Source: UMGS1696 sp964430105 (GTDB lineage: Bacteria; Bacillota; Clostridia; Oscillospirales; CAG-272). Taken from it: 64,000 bases of DNA. This document shows positions 48,039 through 56,994 of this stretch, in pieces. The translations under genes and the position numbers were made by a program. The stretch lies in contig CAYSEF010000001.1 in NCBI GenBank assembly GCA_964430105.1, positions 62,001 to 126,000 on the forward strand. Reading direction: 5' to 3'. Every line of letters begins with the position of its first letter. Position 1 is the first letter of the stretch. The notes below the pieces were generated by a model that saw only the letters and a program-made list of their open reading frames with translations, was not told the origin of the DNA and searched no databases.

Positions 48039-48842
48039 TTAGAAAATCGGAACAACAGCACCGTTGTAAGAATTGTTGATGTAGTCACGGATAGCATCAC
48101 TTGTAATAACTTCAACGAGAGCCTGGATCTTGGGATCGTTTTCGTTTCCTTCGTTTACAACAAGAACATTTACATATGTCTGAGCAGCTTCGGATTCAGC
48201 AGTTTCTGCTGCAAGGGAAGAGTTTACGTCAAGACCTGCTGCAAGAGCGTAGTTACCATTGATAACTGCGAATGCAACTTCATCGAGCTGGTTAGGAAGA
48301 AGTGCAGCTTCCATTTCACGGATGTCGAGGTTCTTGGGATTGGAAACGATGTCTTTCTTTGTAGCAGTCAAACCTGCACCGTCACGAATTTCAATAAGAC
48401 CGTTTGCTTCAAGGAGAAGGAGTGCGCGAGCTTCGTTGGTTGAATCGTTCGGAACTGCGATAACAGCACCATCTTCGATAGCATCAATAGAAGTGCAGGT
48501 TCCGGCGTATATTGCGTACGGTTCGTAGTGAACTCTTGCAACAGCAACAAGCTTTGTGTTGTTTTCTGCATTGAACTGATCGAGGTAGGGCTGATGCTGG
48601 AAGTAGTTTGCATCAACGTCACCACTGTCGGTAGAAGTGTTGGGAGTGATGTAATCATCCATTACCTTGATTTCAAGTGTGTAGCCTTTTTCGGAGAGGG
48701 CTGACTTGCATTGTTCGAGAATTTCTGCGTGAGGTGTAGAGCTTGCTGCAACAACGATTGTGTTGTCATCTGATGCACCACATGAAGCGAGCACAAAGGT
48801 GCATAAAACAGCTGCGAGTAAAAGAGCGAGAATTTTTTTCAT
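48039..48842 (-). CDS. metQ: Methionine ABC transporter substrate-binding lipoprotein (MetQ/NlpA family)
   Basis: A 267-residue lipoprotein. The signal peptide ends in the lipobox VLASC with lipidated Cys21. The mature protein has the NlpA pattern TPHAEILEQCKSALSEKGYTLEI, DYITPNTSTDSGDVDANYFQHQPYL, and an EVAFAVINGNYALAAGL region that contacts the amino acid. Binds L-methionine (perhaps D-methionine) outside the membrane and delivers it to MetI-MetN. Last gene of the operon, 77 bp after metI. Confidence 0.93.
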   Translation of the reverse strand: MKKILALLLAAVLCTFVLASCGASDDNTIVVAASSTPHAEILEQCKSALSEKGYTLEIKVMDDYITPNTSTDSGDVDANYFQHQPYLDQFNAENNTKLVAVARVHYEPYAIYAGTCTSIDAIEDGAVIAVPNDSTNEARALLLLEANGLIEIRDGAGLTATKKDIVSNPKNLDIREMEAALLPNQLDEVAFAVINGNYALAAGLDVNSSLAAETAESEAAQTYVNVLVVNEGNENDPKIQALVEVITSDAIRDYINNSYNGAVVPIF

Positions 48843-48919
48843 GATTTTTCTCCTTGTTTTGGAATATATTTTTCGGGAGGATGCTGTTTGAAAAGAACCG
48901 ACCCGATTTTAACATTAAA

Positions 48920-49609
48920 TTATTTGTTTCTGATACGCTTGTCTGTTCGTCTTGCCAGTCTGCTGAGAACTTCCTGGAATATCTGAACGAGTACAATAAG
49001 AAGAAGGGACGATATGTACATGATGTTGTCATTGAATCGATACAGACCATACTGAATAGCCAGCTGACCTAATCCACCACCAGCAACAAGATATGTCATA
49101 GGTGTGTAGCTTAGTATAGTTGTAATAACTATCGCACTACCGGTAATAAGAGATGGCTTTGCCTCAGGAATGAGTACTTTAGTAATGATCTGCCAATTAT
49201 TGGAACCCATTGATTGAGCGGCTTCGATAACGCCACGATCAACTTCTTTGAGCGAGGATTCAACCATTCGTGCAATATATGGTCCTGCGGCAATAACGAG
49301 ATAGAAAATAAACGCATTATTGCCAATTTTTGTACCAACAAATACCTTTGCAAGAGGCTGAATCATAACGAGTACAATAATAAATGGAATAGAACGGACA
49401 ATATTCACGATAAAGCCAACAATGGAATTAAGTGCCTTGTTCGGGAAAATGCTGTCTTTTGATGTACAGTAGAGAAGTACACCGAGTGGAAGTCCGATGA
49501 TATAAGCGAGTAAGGTACTTATTATGGTAATCTGCAATGTTATAAGTATTGCTTCACCGTACATTGAAAGCATTCCGTTTCCAAAAGCTTCTGTTAAAAA
49601 TTCTTTCAT
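48920..49609 (-). CDS. metI: Methionine ABC transporter permease MetI
   Basis: A 229-residue permease with five to six membrane helices and the EAA loop (VIEAAQSMGSNNWQIITKVLIPEAKPSL). The N-terminus MLSMYGEAILITLQITIIST is typical of MetI. Its start overlaps the metN stop (ATGA). Inner-membrane pore of the methionine importer. Confidence 0.94.
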   Translation of the reverse strand: MKEFLTEAFGNGMLSMYGEAILITLQITIISTLLAYIIGLPLGVLLYCTSKDSIFPNKALNSIVGFIVNIVRSIPFIIVLVMIQPLAKVFVGTKIGNNAFIFYLVIAAGPYIARMVESSLKEVDRGVIEAAQSMGSNNWQIITKVLIPEAKPSLITGSAIVITTILSYTPMTYLVAGGGLGQLAIQYGLYRFNDNIMYISSLLLIVLVQIFQEVLSRLARRTDKRIRNK

Positions 49610-50598
49610 GCTGACACCTCCTCATAATGAATATTATGTGTATCGAGGTAATTGTAGATTCTTTGAACAGAGTTTTCATCGTCAGGAAGCCTGAGCATCA
49701 TCTGTCCATACGCCTTGCCACCGATATCTTTTGTATCAGCACTAAGAATATTTACCGCTGCTCTGCATTCAAGAGACAAATTTGATATTACAGGTTCGTC
49801 CGATGCTTGTCCGTCGAATACAAGTCGAATCACTTTGCCTTCCGGTGAAGTCATAGCTTCTGAACCCTTCGGAAGTATAAGATCGCGGGCAATATCAGAC
49901 TGCGGAGCGAGGAAAATATCCTTAACAAAGCCTTCTTCAGCTACTGTTCCGTGATCGAGCACCGCCACACGATTGCATATTTGCTCAACTACCTTCATTT
50001 CGTGTGTGATAACGATTATAGTGACTCCCATAGTCTCGTTTATACGTTTTAGCAGATCAAGTATGGAACGAGTTGTGTTTGGGTCAAGTGCACTTGTTGC
50101 TTCATCACACAGGAGAACTTCAGGATCCGTTGCAAGCGCTCTGGCTATAGCAACTCTTTGTTTTTGACCACCTGAAAGCTGAGCGGGATATGATGACATT
50201 CTTTCCTCTAATCCAACGATAGAAAGAAGCTCCTTAGCTTTTTTAATGGCTTCTTTCTTTGGAACACCTGCAATTTCCATGGGATACATTACATTTTTCA
50301 ATGCTGTACGTTGTGCGAGAAGATTGAAGCTTTGGAATATCATAGAAATTGAGCGTCGTGTATTCAGTAGTTCTTTTTTTGATAAACTACTAAGACTTAC
50401 GCCTTTGTATATAACTTCGCCGGAGGTGGGAACTTCCAAAAAATTAATACATCGCACAAGAGTTGATTTACCTGCACCGGACAAGCCAATGATGCCGTAA
50501 ATATCGCCTTTGTTGATTTTTAACGATACATCACGAACAGCTTCTACTTCAGTAGTGTCTGTTTGGAATTTTTTTGTTATATGTGACAGTTCTATCAA
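49606..50598 (-). CDS. metN: Methionine ABC transporter ATP-binding protein MetN
   Basis: A 330-residue ATPase starting with TTG at 50598 behind AAAGGAG. Walker A is GLSGAGKST at 38-46, the signature is LSGGQKQRVAIARAL, and Walker B is LLCDEATSALD. The C-terminal 80 residues (about 250-330) form the NIL domain that binds methionine and shuts down transport (trans-inhibition, established for MetN). First gene of metNIQ, preceded by a long structured leader rather than a recognisable S-box or T-box. Confidence 0.95.
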   Translation of the reverse strand: MIELSHITKKFQTDTTEVEAVRDVSLKINKGDIYGIIGLSGAGKSTLVRCINFLEVPTSGEVIYKGVSLSSLSKKELLNTRRSISMIFQSFNLLAQRTALKNVMYPMEIAGVPKKEAIKKAKELLSIVGLEERMSSYPAQLSGGQKQRVAIARALATDPEVLLCDEATSALDPNTTRSILDLLKRINETMGVTIIVITHEMKVVEQICNRVAVLDHGTVAEEGFVKDIFLAPQSDIARDLILPKGSEAMTSPEGKVIRLVFDGQASDEPVISNLSLECRAAVNILSADTKDIGGKAYGQMMLRLPDDENSVQRIYNYLDTHNIHYEEVSA

Positions 50599-50630
50599 AA
50601 CAGTGACTCCTTTCCCGAAATTATAAGCAT

Positions 50631-50667
50631 AAAAAATAGCCCGACAACCTTTGATTGGCTCCGGACT
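50631..50667 (-). terminator. Intrinsic terminator inside the metN leader
   Basis: On the minus strand AGTCCGG-AGCC ... GGTT-GT-CGGGCT is followed by ATTTTTT, about 35 bp before the metN start codon. A terminator between promoter and gene means read-through must be controlled. Confidence 0.78.
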
Positions 50668-50708
50668 CTTATGTCATAGATTTACTCAGTCAGCTAAGAA
50701 AGCATAGA

Positions 50709-50780
50709 CTAAAACACCCGACAAAAGATCCGGGTGGAGAACATTCGATATACATTGTATCTGTTCTCAAAAATAGTCAT
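50709..50780 (-). CDS. Putative 23-residue leader peptide upstream of metN
   Basis: Minus-strand ATG at 50780 to TAG at 50709, 23 codons: it begins MTIFENRYN and ends STRIFCRVF. GAGGT lies 8 nt before the ATG and a consensus promoter lies about 40 bp upstream. The last codons overlap a CACCCG / CGGGTG hairpin (50715-50736). Two Met codons (1 and 13) and one Cys codon are present; no long run of a single codon is seen. Coding status is inferred from the ribosome site and position only. Confidence 0.45.
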   Translation of the reverse strand: MTIFENRYNVYRMFSTRIFCRVF

Positions 50781-50824
50781 CTTGCTACCTCAAATAAAAA
50801 ATTATAAATAGATTTGATGAGTGT

Positions 50825-50853
50825 ATTATAGCACGACAAATTTGCGTTGTCAA
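50825..50853 (-). promoter_or_regulatory. Sigma-A promoter of the metNIQ leader
   Basis: On the minus strand consensus TTGACA (50848-50853), 17-bp spacer, TATAAT (50825-50830). Transcription would start near 50818, giving a leader of about 220 nt. Confidence 0.92.
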
Positions 50854-51036
50854 GGGGTATGTGACAAAAAAATTGAATATATTTTAACGAAACATATAAA
50901 AAATTCAAACAAATTTGAATAATTGAAGCTGATTTTGTAATTTGATGAAATTACTTGACTATTCAGCAGTAAAGTAGTATTATTATATGTATTGGAAGAT
51001 AGTTTAGAAATATAATTTTAAGTGGAGCTTTTTCTT

Positions 51037-52428
51037 ATGCAAACAGATCAAAAACGAGCGATATTTACAAAATTCAAAAAAAATGACGTTGATATGACGG
51101 AAGGCAATATTATCGGTCATCTCATTAGCTTTGCACTTCCTCTTTTGATAGGGAACATTTTTCAGCAGCTTTATAATACAGTAGATACATGGGTTGTAGG
51201 TAACTATGTCAGCAACGAAGCGTTTGCGGCTGTTGGTAGTGTTGGTCCGATTATAAATATGCTTATCGGATTTTTTATGGGTCTGTCAAGCGGTGCCGGA
51301 GTTGTAATTTCACAATATTATGGTGCTAAGAAGGAAGATAAAGTAAGCGAAACAGTACATACAGCTTTGCTTATGACCCTGATTCTTTCGGTTATCTTTA
51401 CTGTAGTAGGAATTGCAATGACACCTACTATGCTGAATTTCATGAAAACCGATCCAAGCGTTTTTCCGGAATCTAAGGTTTATCTTAATATATATTTCGC
51501 AGGCGTAACAGGTTTGCTGATTTATAATATAGGTTCAGGTATTCTTCGTGCTGTAGGCGATTCAACAAGACCGTTTATATTTCTTGTTGTATCTGCTGTA
51601 ATTAACATAGTTCTTGACCTTGTGTTTGTTATAGTATTTGATATGGGTGTAGCCGGAGTTGCATACGCCACCATAGTTGCACAATGTGTTTCAGCAATAC
51701 TTGTTGTAATCACTCTCATGCGTTCAGAGTCATGTATTAAAGTGAGCTTGAATAAATTGCGTATGTCGTGGGAAATGCTTGGTAAAATATTCCTTGTTGG
51801 TATACCTGCAGCACTTCAAATGGCAGTTACAGCATTCTCAAACGTATTCGTTCAGTCGTATATCAATTATTTTGGTGCTGATTGTATGTCCGGTTGGACT
51901 GCATATTCAAAGATCGACCAGCTCATCCTTCTGCCAATGCAGTCAGTATCACTTGCGTCAACTACCTTTGTTGGACAAAATCTTGGTAAAAATCAGGTTG
52001 AAAGAGCAAAGAAAGGCGTAAGTAAATCGTTGGTAATAGCTATCATTTCAACGATAATACTTATGATACCTGTAATGATAGCTGCACCGTATCTTGTTAC
52101 ATTCTTCAATAATAAACCCGAAGTTGTAGAGTATGGTACGCTTCTTCTCAGAGTTATCTCACCGTTCTATGTTCTGTGTTGCATCAATCAGATATATATG
52201 GGTGCGCTGAGAGGTTCCGGTAATACACTTGCACCTATGGTAATGATGCTTTGCTCATTTGTAGCATTCCGTCAGGTATATCTATATATTGTGTCACGCA
52301 TTGCAAATGAGATAATTCCTATCGCAATGAGCTATCCGGCAGGCTGGTTGCTGTGCAGTGCGCTTGTACTTATCTATTACCATAAGGCAAATCTTACAAA
52401 GACACGTATTGTGAATGATAAAGAATAA
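51037..52428 (+). CDS. MATE family efflux transporter
   Basis: A 463-residue protein with twelve predicted membrane helices in two homologous halves. The start is the ATG behind the TGGAG site at about 51025; the frame also opens at a GTG five codons earlier. MATE features are DMTEGNIIGHLISFALPLLIGNIFQQLYNTVDTWVVG at the start and the corresponding region near 250 (LGKIFLVGIPAALQMAV). Members export drugs or metabolites by sodium or proton antiport. Substrate unknown. Followed by trxA after 56 bp. Confidence 0.92.
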   Translation: MQTDQKRAIFTKFKKNDVDMTEGNIIGHLISFALPLLIGNIFQQLYNTVDTWVVGNYVSNEAFAAVGSVGPIINMLIGFFMGLSSGAGVVISQYYGAKKEDKVSETVHTALLMTLILSVIFTVVGIAMTPTMLNFMKTDPSVFPESKVYLNIYFAGVTGLLIYNIGSGILRAVGDSTRPFIFLVVSAVINIVLDLVFVIVFDMGVAGVAYATIVAQCVSAILVVITLMRSESCIKVSLNKLRMSWEMLGKIFLVGIPAALQMAVTAFSNVFVQSYINYFGADCMSGWTAYSKIDQLILLPMQSVSLASTTFVGQNLGKNQVERAKKGVSKSLVIAIISTIILMIPVMIAAPYLVTFFNNKPEVVEYGTLLLRVISPFYVLCCINQIYMGALRGSGNTLAPMVMMLCSFVAFRQVYLYIVSRIANEIIPIAMSYPAGWLLCSALVLIYYHKANLTKTRIVNDKE

Positions 52429-52484
52429 AACGGAAAACAAAAAGAAATACTATAATGTAAAAGATAATAAGAAAGGATAAAATC

Positions 52485-52799
52485 ATGGCAATCACAACAT
52501 TAACAAATGAAAATTTTGAAAATGAAGCGTTAAAATCGGACAAGCCTGTTCTCATTGACTTCTGGGCAACATGGTGCGGACCGTGCAAAATGCTTTCACC
52601 TATTATTGAGGAGATCGCAGAAGAAAGAGACGATATAAAAGTTTGCAAGATAAACGTCGATGACGAAGGCGAACTTTCAATTAAATATGGCGTAATGAGT
52701 ATTCCTACACTTATTCTTATGGAAAACGGTGAAGTAAAGAACACATCAGTCGGATTTATGCCCAAAAAAGAAGTAATCGAATTTATCGATAAGATCTAA
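52485..52799 (+). CDS. trxA: Thioredoxin
   Basis: A 104-residue thioredoxin with the redox site WCGPC (Cys31, Cys34), the buried Asp25 and the cis-proline in SIPTLIL. It reduces disulfides in cytoplasmic proteins such as ribonucleotide reductase. AGAAAGG precedes the ATG. No thioredoxin reductase is next to it. Ended by hairpin copy E. Confidence 0.97.
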   Translation: MAITTLTNENFENEALKSDKPVLIDFWATWCGPCKMLSPIIEEIAEERDDIKVCKINVDDEGELSIKYGVMSIPTLILMENGEVKNTSVGFMPKKEVIEFIDKI

Positions 52800-52819
52800 A
52801 ACAGCATTACCTTAAAATA

Positions 52820-52876
52820 AAAAAGAGGCTTCACGCATTTCGGAAATTTCTCCTTAGTGCGAGTAACCTCTTTTTT
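52820..52876. terminator. Bidirectional terminator, copy E of the recurring hairpin
   Basis: GAGG...CCTC outer stem with internal mismatches around GCATTTCGGAAATTTCTCCTTAGTGC. T7 follows on the plus strand and T6 on the minus strand. It ends trxA (+) and the DHHW gene (-). Confidence 0.87.
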
Positions 52877-52891
52877 TATTTAATGGTATTT

Positions 52892-53986
52892 TTACTGAAC
52901 TCTCAGCATTTCACTGTCGTTTAGTATACCCGGTGAGAGCATAACCAGCAAATCTGCACCATCGGCATCGACATATTGAGGAAGTATCACTGACGCAATA
53001 TATCGTAGGTCTATTACTGTAATTTTAGAGTAATAATCAACTAAAAGTGGCGTTATACTGCTTCCAAACGAATCACGCACAATCACAAGCTTATTATCAG
53101 TTTGAGAATTTTCGTTTTCAATAGTTATAAGCGGTACTGCACCCCCGAGGAATATGTCATACATATCAAGACTGCGTTCATCTTCAAGCTTGCCAAGAGT
53201 GTATATCTCGTTCATGTCGTCGGCAATAGCTGAAACTGTTACATTTTCAATAACGTCGCTTGTCAAATAAAATATCGACTCAGACTCAATCGGCATAGCG
53301 TATTGACCTGCAAAAACGCCTTTGAAATCTGTTATTTCATTTATTTCATATTCCGGAACAGTTACATTAAGCCCCATTGATGTGACTAATTTATTGACAG
53401 TGCCTTCTAACTTTTCCTGACGCCAGTGGGAATCGGTTTTGTAATATGAATCAAGAGAAAGCGTGTCTGAAATATCAATTGCTTCAAAACTCGGCATAGC
53501 TGAGTACAGCAACTCACACATTCTATCAAAATCCTGTATAGGATGCACTTTATCATTCATGAAGTGAGACTTCTGGGGGATAACAGAAACATAGGCATTC
53601 TCGCATCCAAGCAATTCACGGATTTTTTCCAATTTTGCTCCGGCCTTTACGATAGAGCTTTCATTCAGCTTGTATTCAAGCTTTGTTAAATATCCGTCAA
53701 CCTCATAAATATCGCTTGAATCTGAACGTCCGCTCAGTATTTCAAATGTACCCTTTATAGAACGCCAACCTTCACGCAAGGGAAATTGATCCGGCAGATA
53801 TTTTTCGAGATTCTGCATGAATGTTCCGCTTTTAACAGTTTGTGTGGTAAATTCAGGAAACTGTGCCAATGAGCGACGTTCGCTTTCCGATAATTTAGCA
53901 TCAGGCAGAACGATATGCAGTACGCCAAAAGTTGCTATCATTGCCGTGAATAGCACAATGGTAATAATTTCAATAGTTTTTTTCAT
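52892..53986 (-). CDS. DHHW/AlgX-like protein of a polysaccharide O-acetylation system
   Basis: A 364-residue protein with an N-terminal signal anchor (EIITIVLFTAMIATFGVLHIV) and an SGNH-like extracytoplasmic domain. DHHW-family marks are LEKYLPDQFPLREGWRSIKG near the start and the SYYKTDSHWRQEKLEG motif carrying the catalytic Asp-x-His. RDSFGSSITPLL is the serine block. Such proteins act with an MBOAT membrane acyltransferase to place acetyl groups on cell-surface glycans. It lies 2 bp after the MBOAT gene, so the two are translated together. Confidence 0.85.
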   Translation of the reverse strand: MKKTIEIITIVLFTAMIATFGVLHIVLPDAKLSESERRSLAQFPEFTTQTVKSGTFMQNLEKYLPDQFPLREGWRSIKGTFEILSGRSDSSDIYEVDGYLTKLEYKLNESSIVKAGAKLEKIRELLGCENAYVSVIPQKSHFMNDKVHPIQDFDRMCELLYSAMPSFEAIDISDTLSLDSYYKTDSHWRQEKLEGTVNKLVTSMGLNVTVPEYEINEITDFKGVFAGQYAMPIESESIFYLTSDVIENVTVSAIADDMNEIYTLGKLEDERSLDMYDIFLGGAVPLITIENENSQTDNKLVIVRDSFGSSITPLLVDYYSKITVIDLRYIASVILPQYVDADGADLLVMLSPGILNDSEMLRVQ

Positions 53987-53988
53987 GA

Positions 53989-55362
53989 TCAGAACCTGAA
54001 ATATAAGAATGGATTGAATGAACCGTCAACGATATATGCAGTAGAAACCACAAGTACACTCATGATAAAAACAGGTGTGAGAATTTGTACGAGCTTTGCG
54101 GTTTTTTCGTTTTCGGAGAGCTTTTTCGCTATTATCGAGAGAATTGGAGTAGAACCGATACAAGCAGCAAGGAGTGTAAATGCATAGCTGCGTGCATAGT
54201 AAATCGATGCTGTGTCTGTTAGATTTGTAAAGTCAAACATACGAGAAAGCGTTACTGCAAAATCTGTCAGAGTATTTGAATTAAATAAAACAAAGCTTAT
54301 CAGTACAATAAAAAGTATGATAATACGGTTCACAATGCGAGGAATCTTAGAAACGATTGACTTCATAGCTTTTTCAAGCACAAGGAACAGCGCAAAATAG
54401 AGTCCCCATAAAACGAAGTTCCACTGTGCACCATGCCAAAGACCTGTAAGCATCCATACAACGAGAATATTTCGTGCCCATTTTAGCTTCGATACACGAT
54501 TTCCTCCCATAGGGATATATATATAATCTCTGAACCATGATCCGAGTGAGATATGCCATCTGCGCCAAAATTCCGCTACACTTTGAGAAATGAATGGATA
54601 AGTGAAGTTTTCCATAAACTCAAAACCAAACATTCTTCCAAGACCAATAGCCATATCAGAGTAACCCGAGAAATCAAAGTATATCTGAAGAGTTGCTGCA
54701 ATAGCAGAGAACCATGTGCCAAGCATAGATGTTCCGAGAAGTCCGACTGCTTCACCAAGGACATTAGCTATGAGAACTTTCTTGCCAAGACCTATAGTGA
54801 ATCTCAGAATTCCGTGTGAAAATCCTTCTATTGTGTGCTTGCGTTCTTTCAGTTGATCTGCAACATCGGCGTATCGAACGATAGGTCCTGCGATAAGCTG
54901 AGGAAATAGTGATACATATAGTGCCAGATGGAACGGGTTCTTCTGCGATTCACATTCTTTGCGATATACGTCAACTGAATATCCGATAAGCTGGAATGTG
55001 TAGAAAGATATTCCAACAGGAAGTGCAATATGTGGCAAAGGAATATCGAAAGCCGGAATTAGATTTAAGTTTTCGATAATAAAATCCGCATATTTGCATA
55101 TAACGAGTGGTAGTATCTCAATTACCAGTGTGATTATAAGCCAAAGCTTGCGATGATTGCCTCTGTCCATTAATCGAGCAAAAATATAAGCCTGAGTAAT
55201 GGAAAAGAGCATTAGTATAATGTATCCGGGCTCTCCTGCAGTGTAAAATAAAAGAGAAAAAATAAGGAGAATTGTATTTTTTGCTTTGCTGGGAACTAAA
55301 AAATAGCATAACAGGAGAGCAGGGAGAAAGAAGTATAAGAATTGTATGCCGGAAAATACCAT
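53989..55362 (-). CDS. MBOAT family membrane O-acyltransferase (AlgI/DltB-like)
   Basis: A 457-residue polytopic protein with the MBOAT core: VGISFYTFQLIGYSVDVYR, FPQLIAGPIVRY, FDFSGYSDMAIGLGRMFGF, and FWRRWHISLGSWFRDYIYIP. The catalytic His lies in MLTGLWHGAQWNFVLWG. It would pass an acyl group from the cytoplasm across the membrane to the partner DHHW protein. Operon order is DUF4358 lipoprotein, MBOAT, DHHW. Confidence 0.94.
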   Translation of the reverse strand: MVFSGIQFLYFFLPALLLCYFLVPSKAKNTILLIFSLLFYTAGEPGYIILMLFSITQAYIFARLMDRGNHRKLWLIITLVIEILPLVICKYADFIIENLNLIPAFDIPLPHIALPVGISFYTFQLIGYSVDVYRKECESQKNPFHLALYVSLFPQLIAGPIVRYADVADQLKERKHTIEGFSHGILRFTIGLGKKVLIANVLGEAVGLLGTSMLGTWFSAIAATLQIYFDFSGYSDMAIGLGRMFGFEFMENFTYPFISQSVAEFWRRWHISLGSWFRDYIYIPMGGNRVSKLKWARNILVVWMLTGLWHGAQWNFVLWGLYFALFLVLEKAMKSIVSKIPRIVNRIIILFIVLISFVLFNSNTLTDFAVTLSRMFDFTNLTDTASIYYARSYAFTLLAACIGSTPILSIIAKKLSENEKTAKLVQILTPVFIMSVLVVSTAYIVDGSFNPFLYFRF

Positions 55363-55377
55363 ATTATTTCAGATAAA

Positions 55378-56082
55378 TTAACCGAGAACGTTTACAACTG
55401 AGCCGATTTCGGAATAAACACCATCAGCAGCAGCAACAATAGCATTCATAACAGGGATTACATTTTCGTTAAATGTGTTTGACATAACAAGAATAACATC
55501 GTTGTCAAGACGGATAGTACGCATCTGATCTGCAGAAACGCAAACCCACTTGCGAGGATTTATCTTTTCAGCGAGTGCGGTCTGGATATCGTCAGTGTTT
55601 GTTCCATCTGTGCGAACCATAACGAGTGAATAGGGAATAGATCCTACCATAGATTCTGAAAGAATGATATCAGTAATACCTTCGAGATCGGTAAGACCTG
55701 TGTGATGTGTTATGAGATCCATATCATCGAGAGGAAGAATATTTGTGTCCATACCCATCGGAAGGTTGTCAGCACACTGAGAATAAACATTTACATTGAT
55801 AAATGTAACAGCATCTTCAGCAGATGTAACAGAGGTAACTGCATCACTTGGCAGTTCATCTTCTGTAACAGAATCATCGTCATCAATGATATCGTCAGTT
55901 TCAATTTCGCTTTCACCTTCGTTGTTGTCTTCTATAACACCATCACCGTTTTCATCACCGAGAGTGTCGCTTATAGTAGTATCGCTTTCACTTGTGGAAA
56001 TATCTGTTTCGTTAGTGTCATTACCACCGCAGGAGGAGAGAATAAGAGCTGATGCGAGCATTAAGATAAGAATTTTTTTCAT
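55378..56082 (-). CDS. DUF4358 lipoprotein
   Basis: A 234-residue lipoprotein with a signal peptide and a lipobox ending in Cys18 (LILSSC). A very acidic Ser/Thr/Asp/Glu linker follows (about 20-85), then a DUF4358 domain (about 90-234). The domain has SMVGSIPYSLVMVRTD, KINPRKWVCVSADQMRT, and DNDVILVMSNTF. DUF4358 genes are commonly found with MBOAT/DHHW O-acetylation genes in Clostridia; their role is unknown. First gene of the cassette, 15 bp before MBOAT. Confidence 0.83.
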   Translation of the reverse strand: MKKILILMLASALILSSCGGNDTNETDISTSESDTTISDTLGDENGDGVIEDNNEGESEIETDDIIDDDDSVTEDELPSDAVTSVTSAEDAVTFINVNVYSQCADNLPMGMDTNILPLDDMDLITHHTGLTDLEGITDIILSESMVGSIPYSLVMVRTDGTNTDDIQTALAEKINPRKWVCVSADQMRTIRLDNDVILVMSNTFNENVIPVMNAIVAAADGVYSEIGSVVNVLG

Positions 56083-56164
56083 TTTAGTTTTCCTTTCTTG
56101 GTTTCGTAGATATTATGCACAGTTAAATTTGCGATTATACCTATCGAAAAAATCATTTTTTCTA

Positions 56165-56193
56165 TTGAAGATTTGTACGCTTTGTGATATGAT
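56165..56193 (+). promoter_or_regulatory. Candidate promoter of the HD-hslO genes
   Basis: TTGAAG (56165-56170), 17-bp spacer, TATGAT (56188-56193), giving a leader of about 105 nt before the HD-domain gene. Confidence 0.5.
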
Positions 56194-56302
56194 AATTATG
56201 GATTGGTTTGCCACGAAAATCACAAAGCCATTATAAGACGTTTAAGAAGGCTAAAAAGTTCCCGAAAAAACAAAAAAATTTTATAATTCAGGAAAAAATA
56301 AT

Positions 56303-56959
56303 ATGATAACTTACGAGAACATCAAACATAACGAAAATATCAATACTTATATCCGAAAAGCCGACGAGTCTCTAATAGCACTTGGATATACAGAACACAG
56401 CTTTGCACATGTCACAAAAGTTGCAGAGACTGCCGGATATATTCTCAAGACACTCGATTATTCAGAGCATGAGATAGAGCTTGTGAAAATTTCAGGATAT
56501 CTTCATGATATTGGAAATTTGGTTAATAGAGTTGAACACTCACAGAGTGGTGCTGTCATGGCGTTCAGAATACTCGATAAGCTTGGTATGGAGGCGTCTG
56601 ATATTGCAGAGATCGTAACAGCTATTGGAAATCATGATGAAGGCACCGGAACTCCTGTAAATGCTGTTGCAGCCGCTTTGTTTCTTGCAGACAAATCCGA
56701 TGTTAGAAGAAGCCGTGTAAGATGTGAAATGACTGACTTCGATATTCATGACAGAGTAAACTATTCTGTTGTTGAATCATCTTTAAGAATAAATGAGGAT
56801 AAAACCGAAATTTCACTGATACTTAAGATTGATACTCAATATTCAAGTGTTTCTGAGTATTTTGAGATATTCCTCGATAGAATGATACTCTGTCGTAAAG
56901 CTGCCGAAAGGCTTGGTATGATATTCAGACTGGTCATAAACGATCAGAGCTTAATGTAA
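56303..56959 (+). CDS. HD domain phosphohydrolase
   Basis: A 218-residue HD-superfamily protein. Metal-binding residues are visible in HSFAHVTKVAE (His), ISGYLHDIGN (His-Asp), HSQSGAVMAFRIL (His) and AIGNHDEG, a pattern seen in nucleotide or cyclic-dinucleotide phosphohydrolases. Single domain, cytoplasmic. The substrate cannot be deduced. It is 35 bp upstream of hslO and likely co-transcribed. Confidence 0.82.
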   Translation: MITYENIKHNENINTYIRKADESLIALGYTEHSFAHVTKVAETAGYILKTLDYSEHEIELVKISGYLHDIGNLVNRVEHSQSGAVMAFRILDKLGMEASDIAEIVTAIGNHDEGTGTPVNAVAAALFLADKSDVRRSRVRCEMTDFDIHDRVNYSVVESSLRINEDKTEISLILKIDTQYSSVSEYFEIFLDRMILCRKAAERLGMIFRLVINDQSLM

Positions 56960-56994
56960 AAAAATAAACCATTTCTCGAAAGGATAAAAATAAA

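Noticed and set aside
50599..50853. S-box (SAM-I) riboswitch or T-box upstream of metN
   Set aside because: Neither the GATGAAACC-type S-box core nor the TGGNACCGCG T-box motif is present on the coding strand; the region is reported as an unclassified leader.
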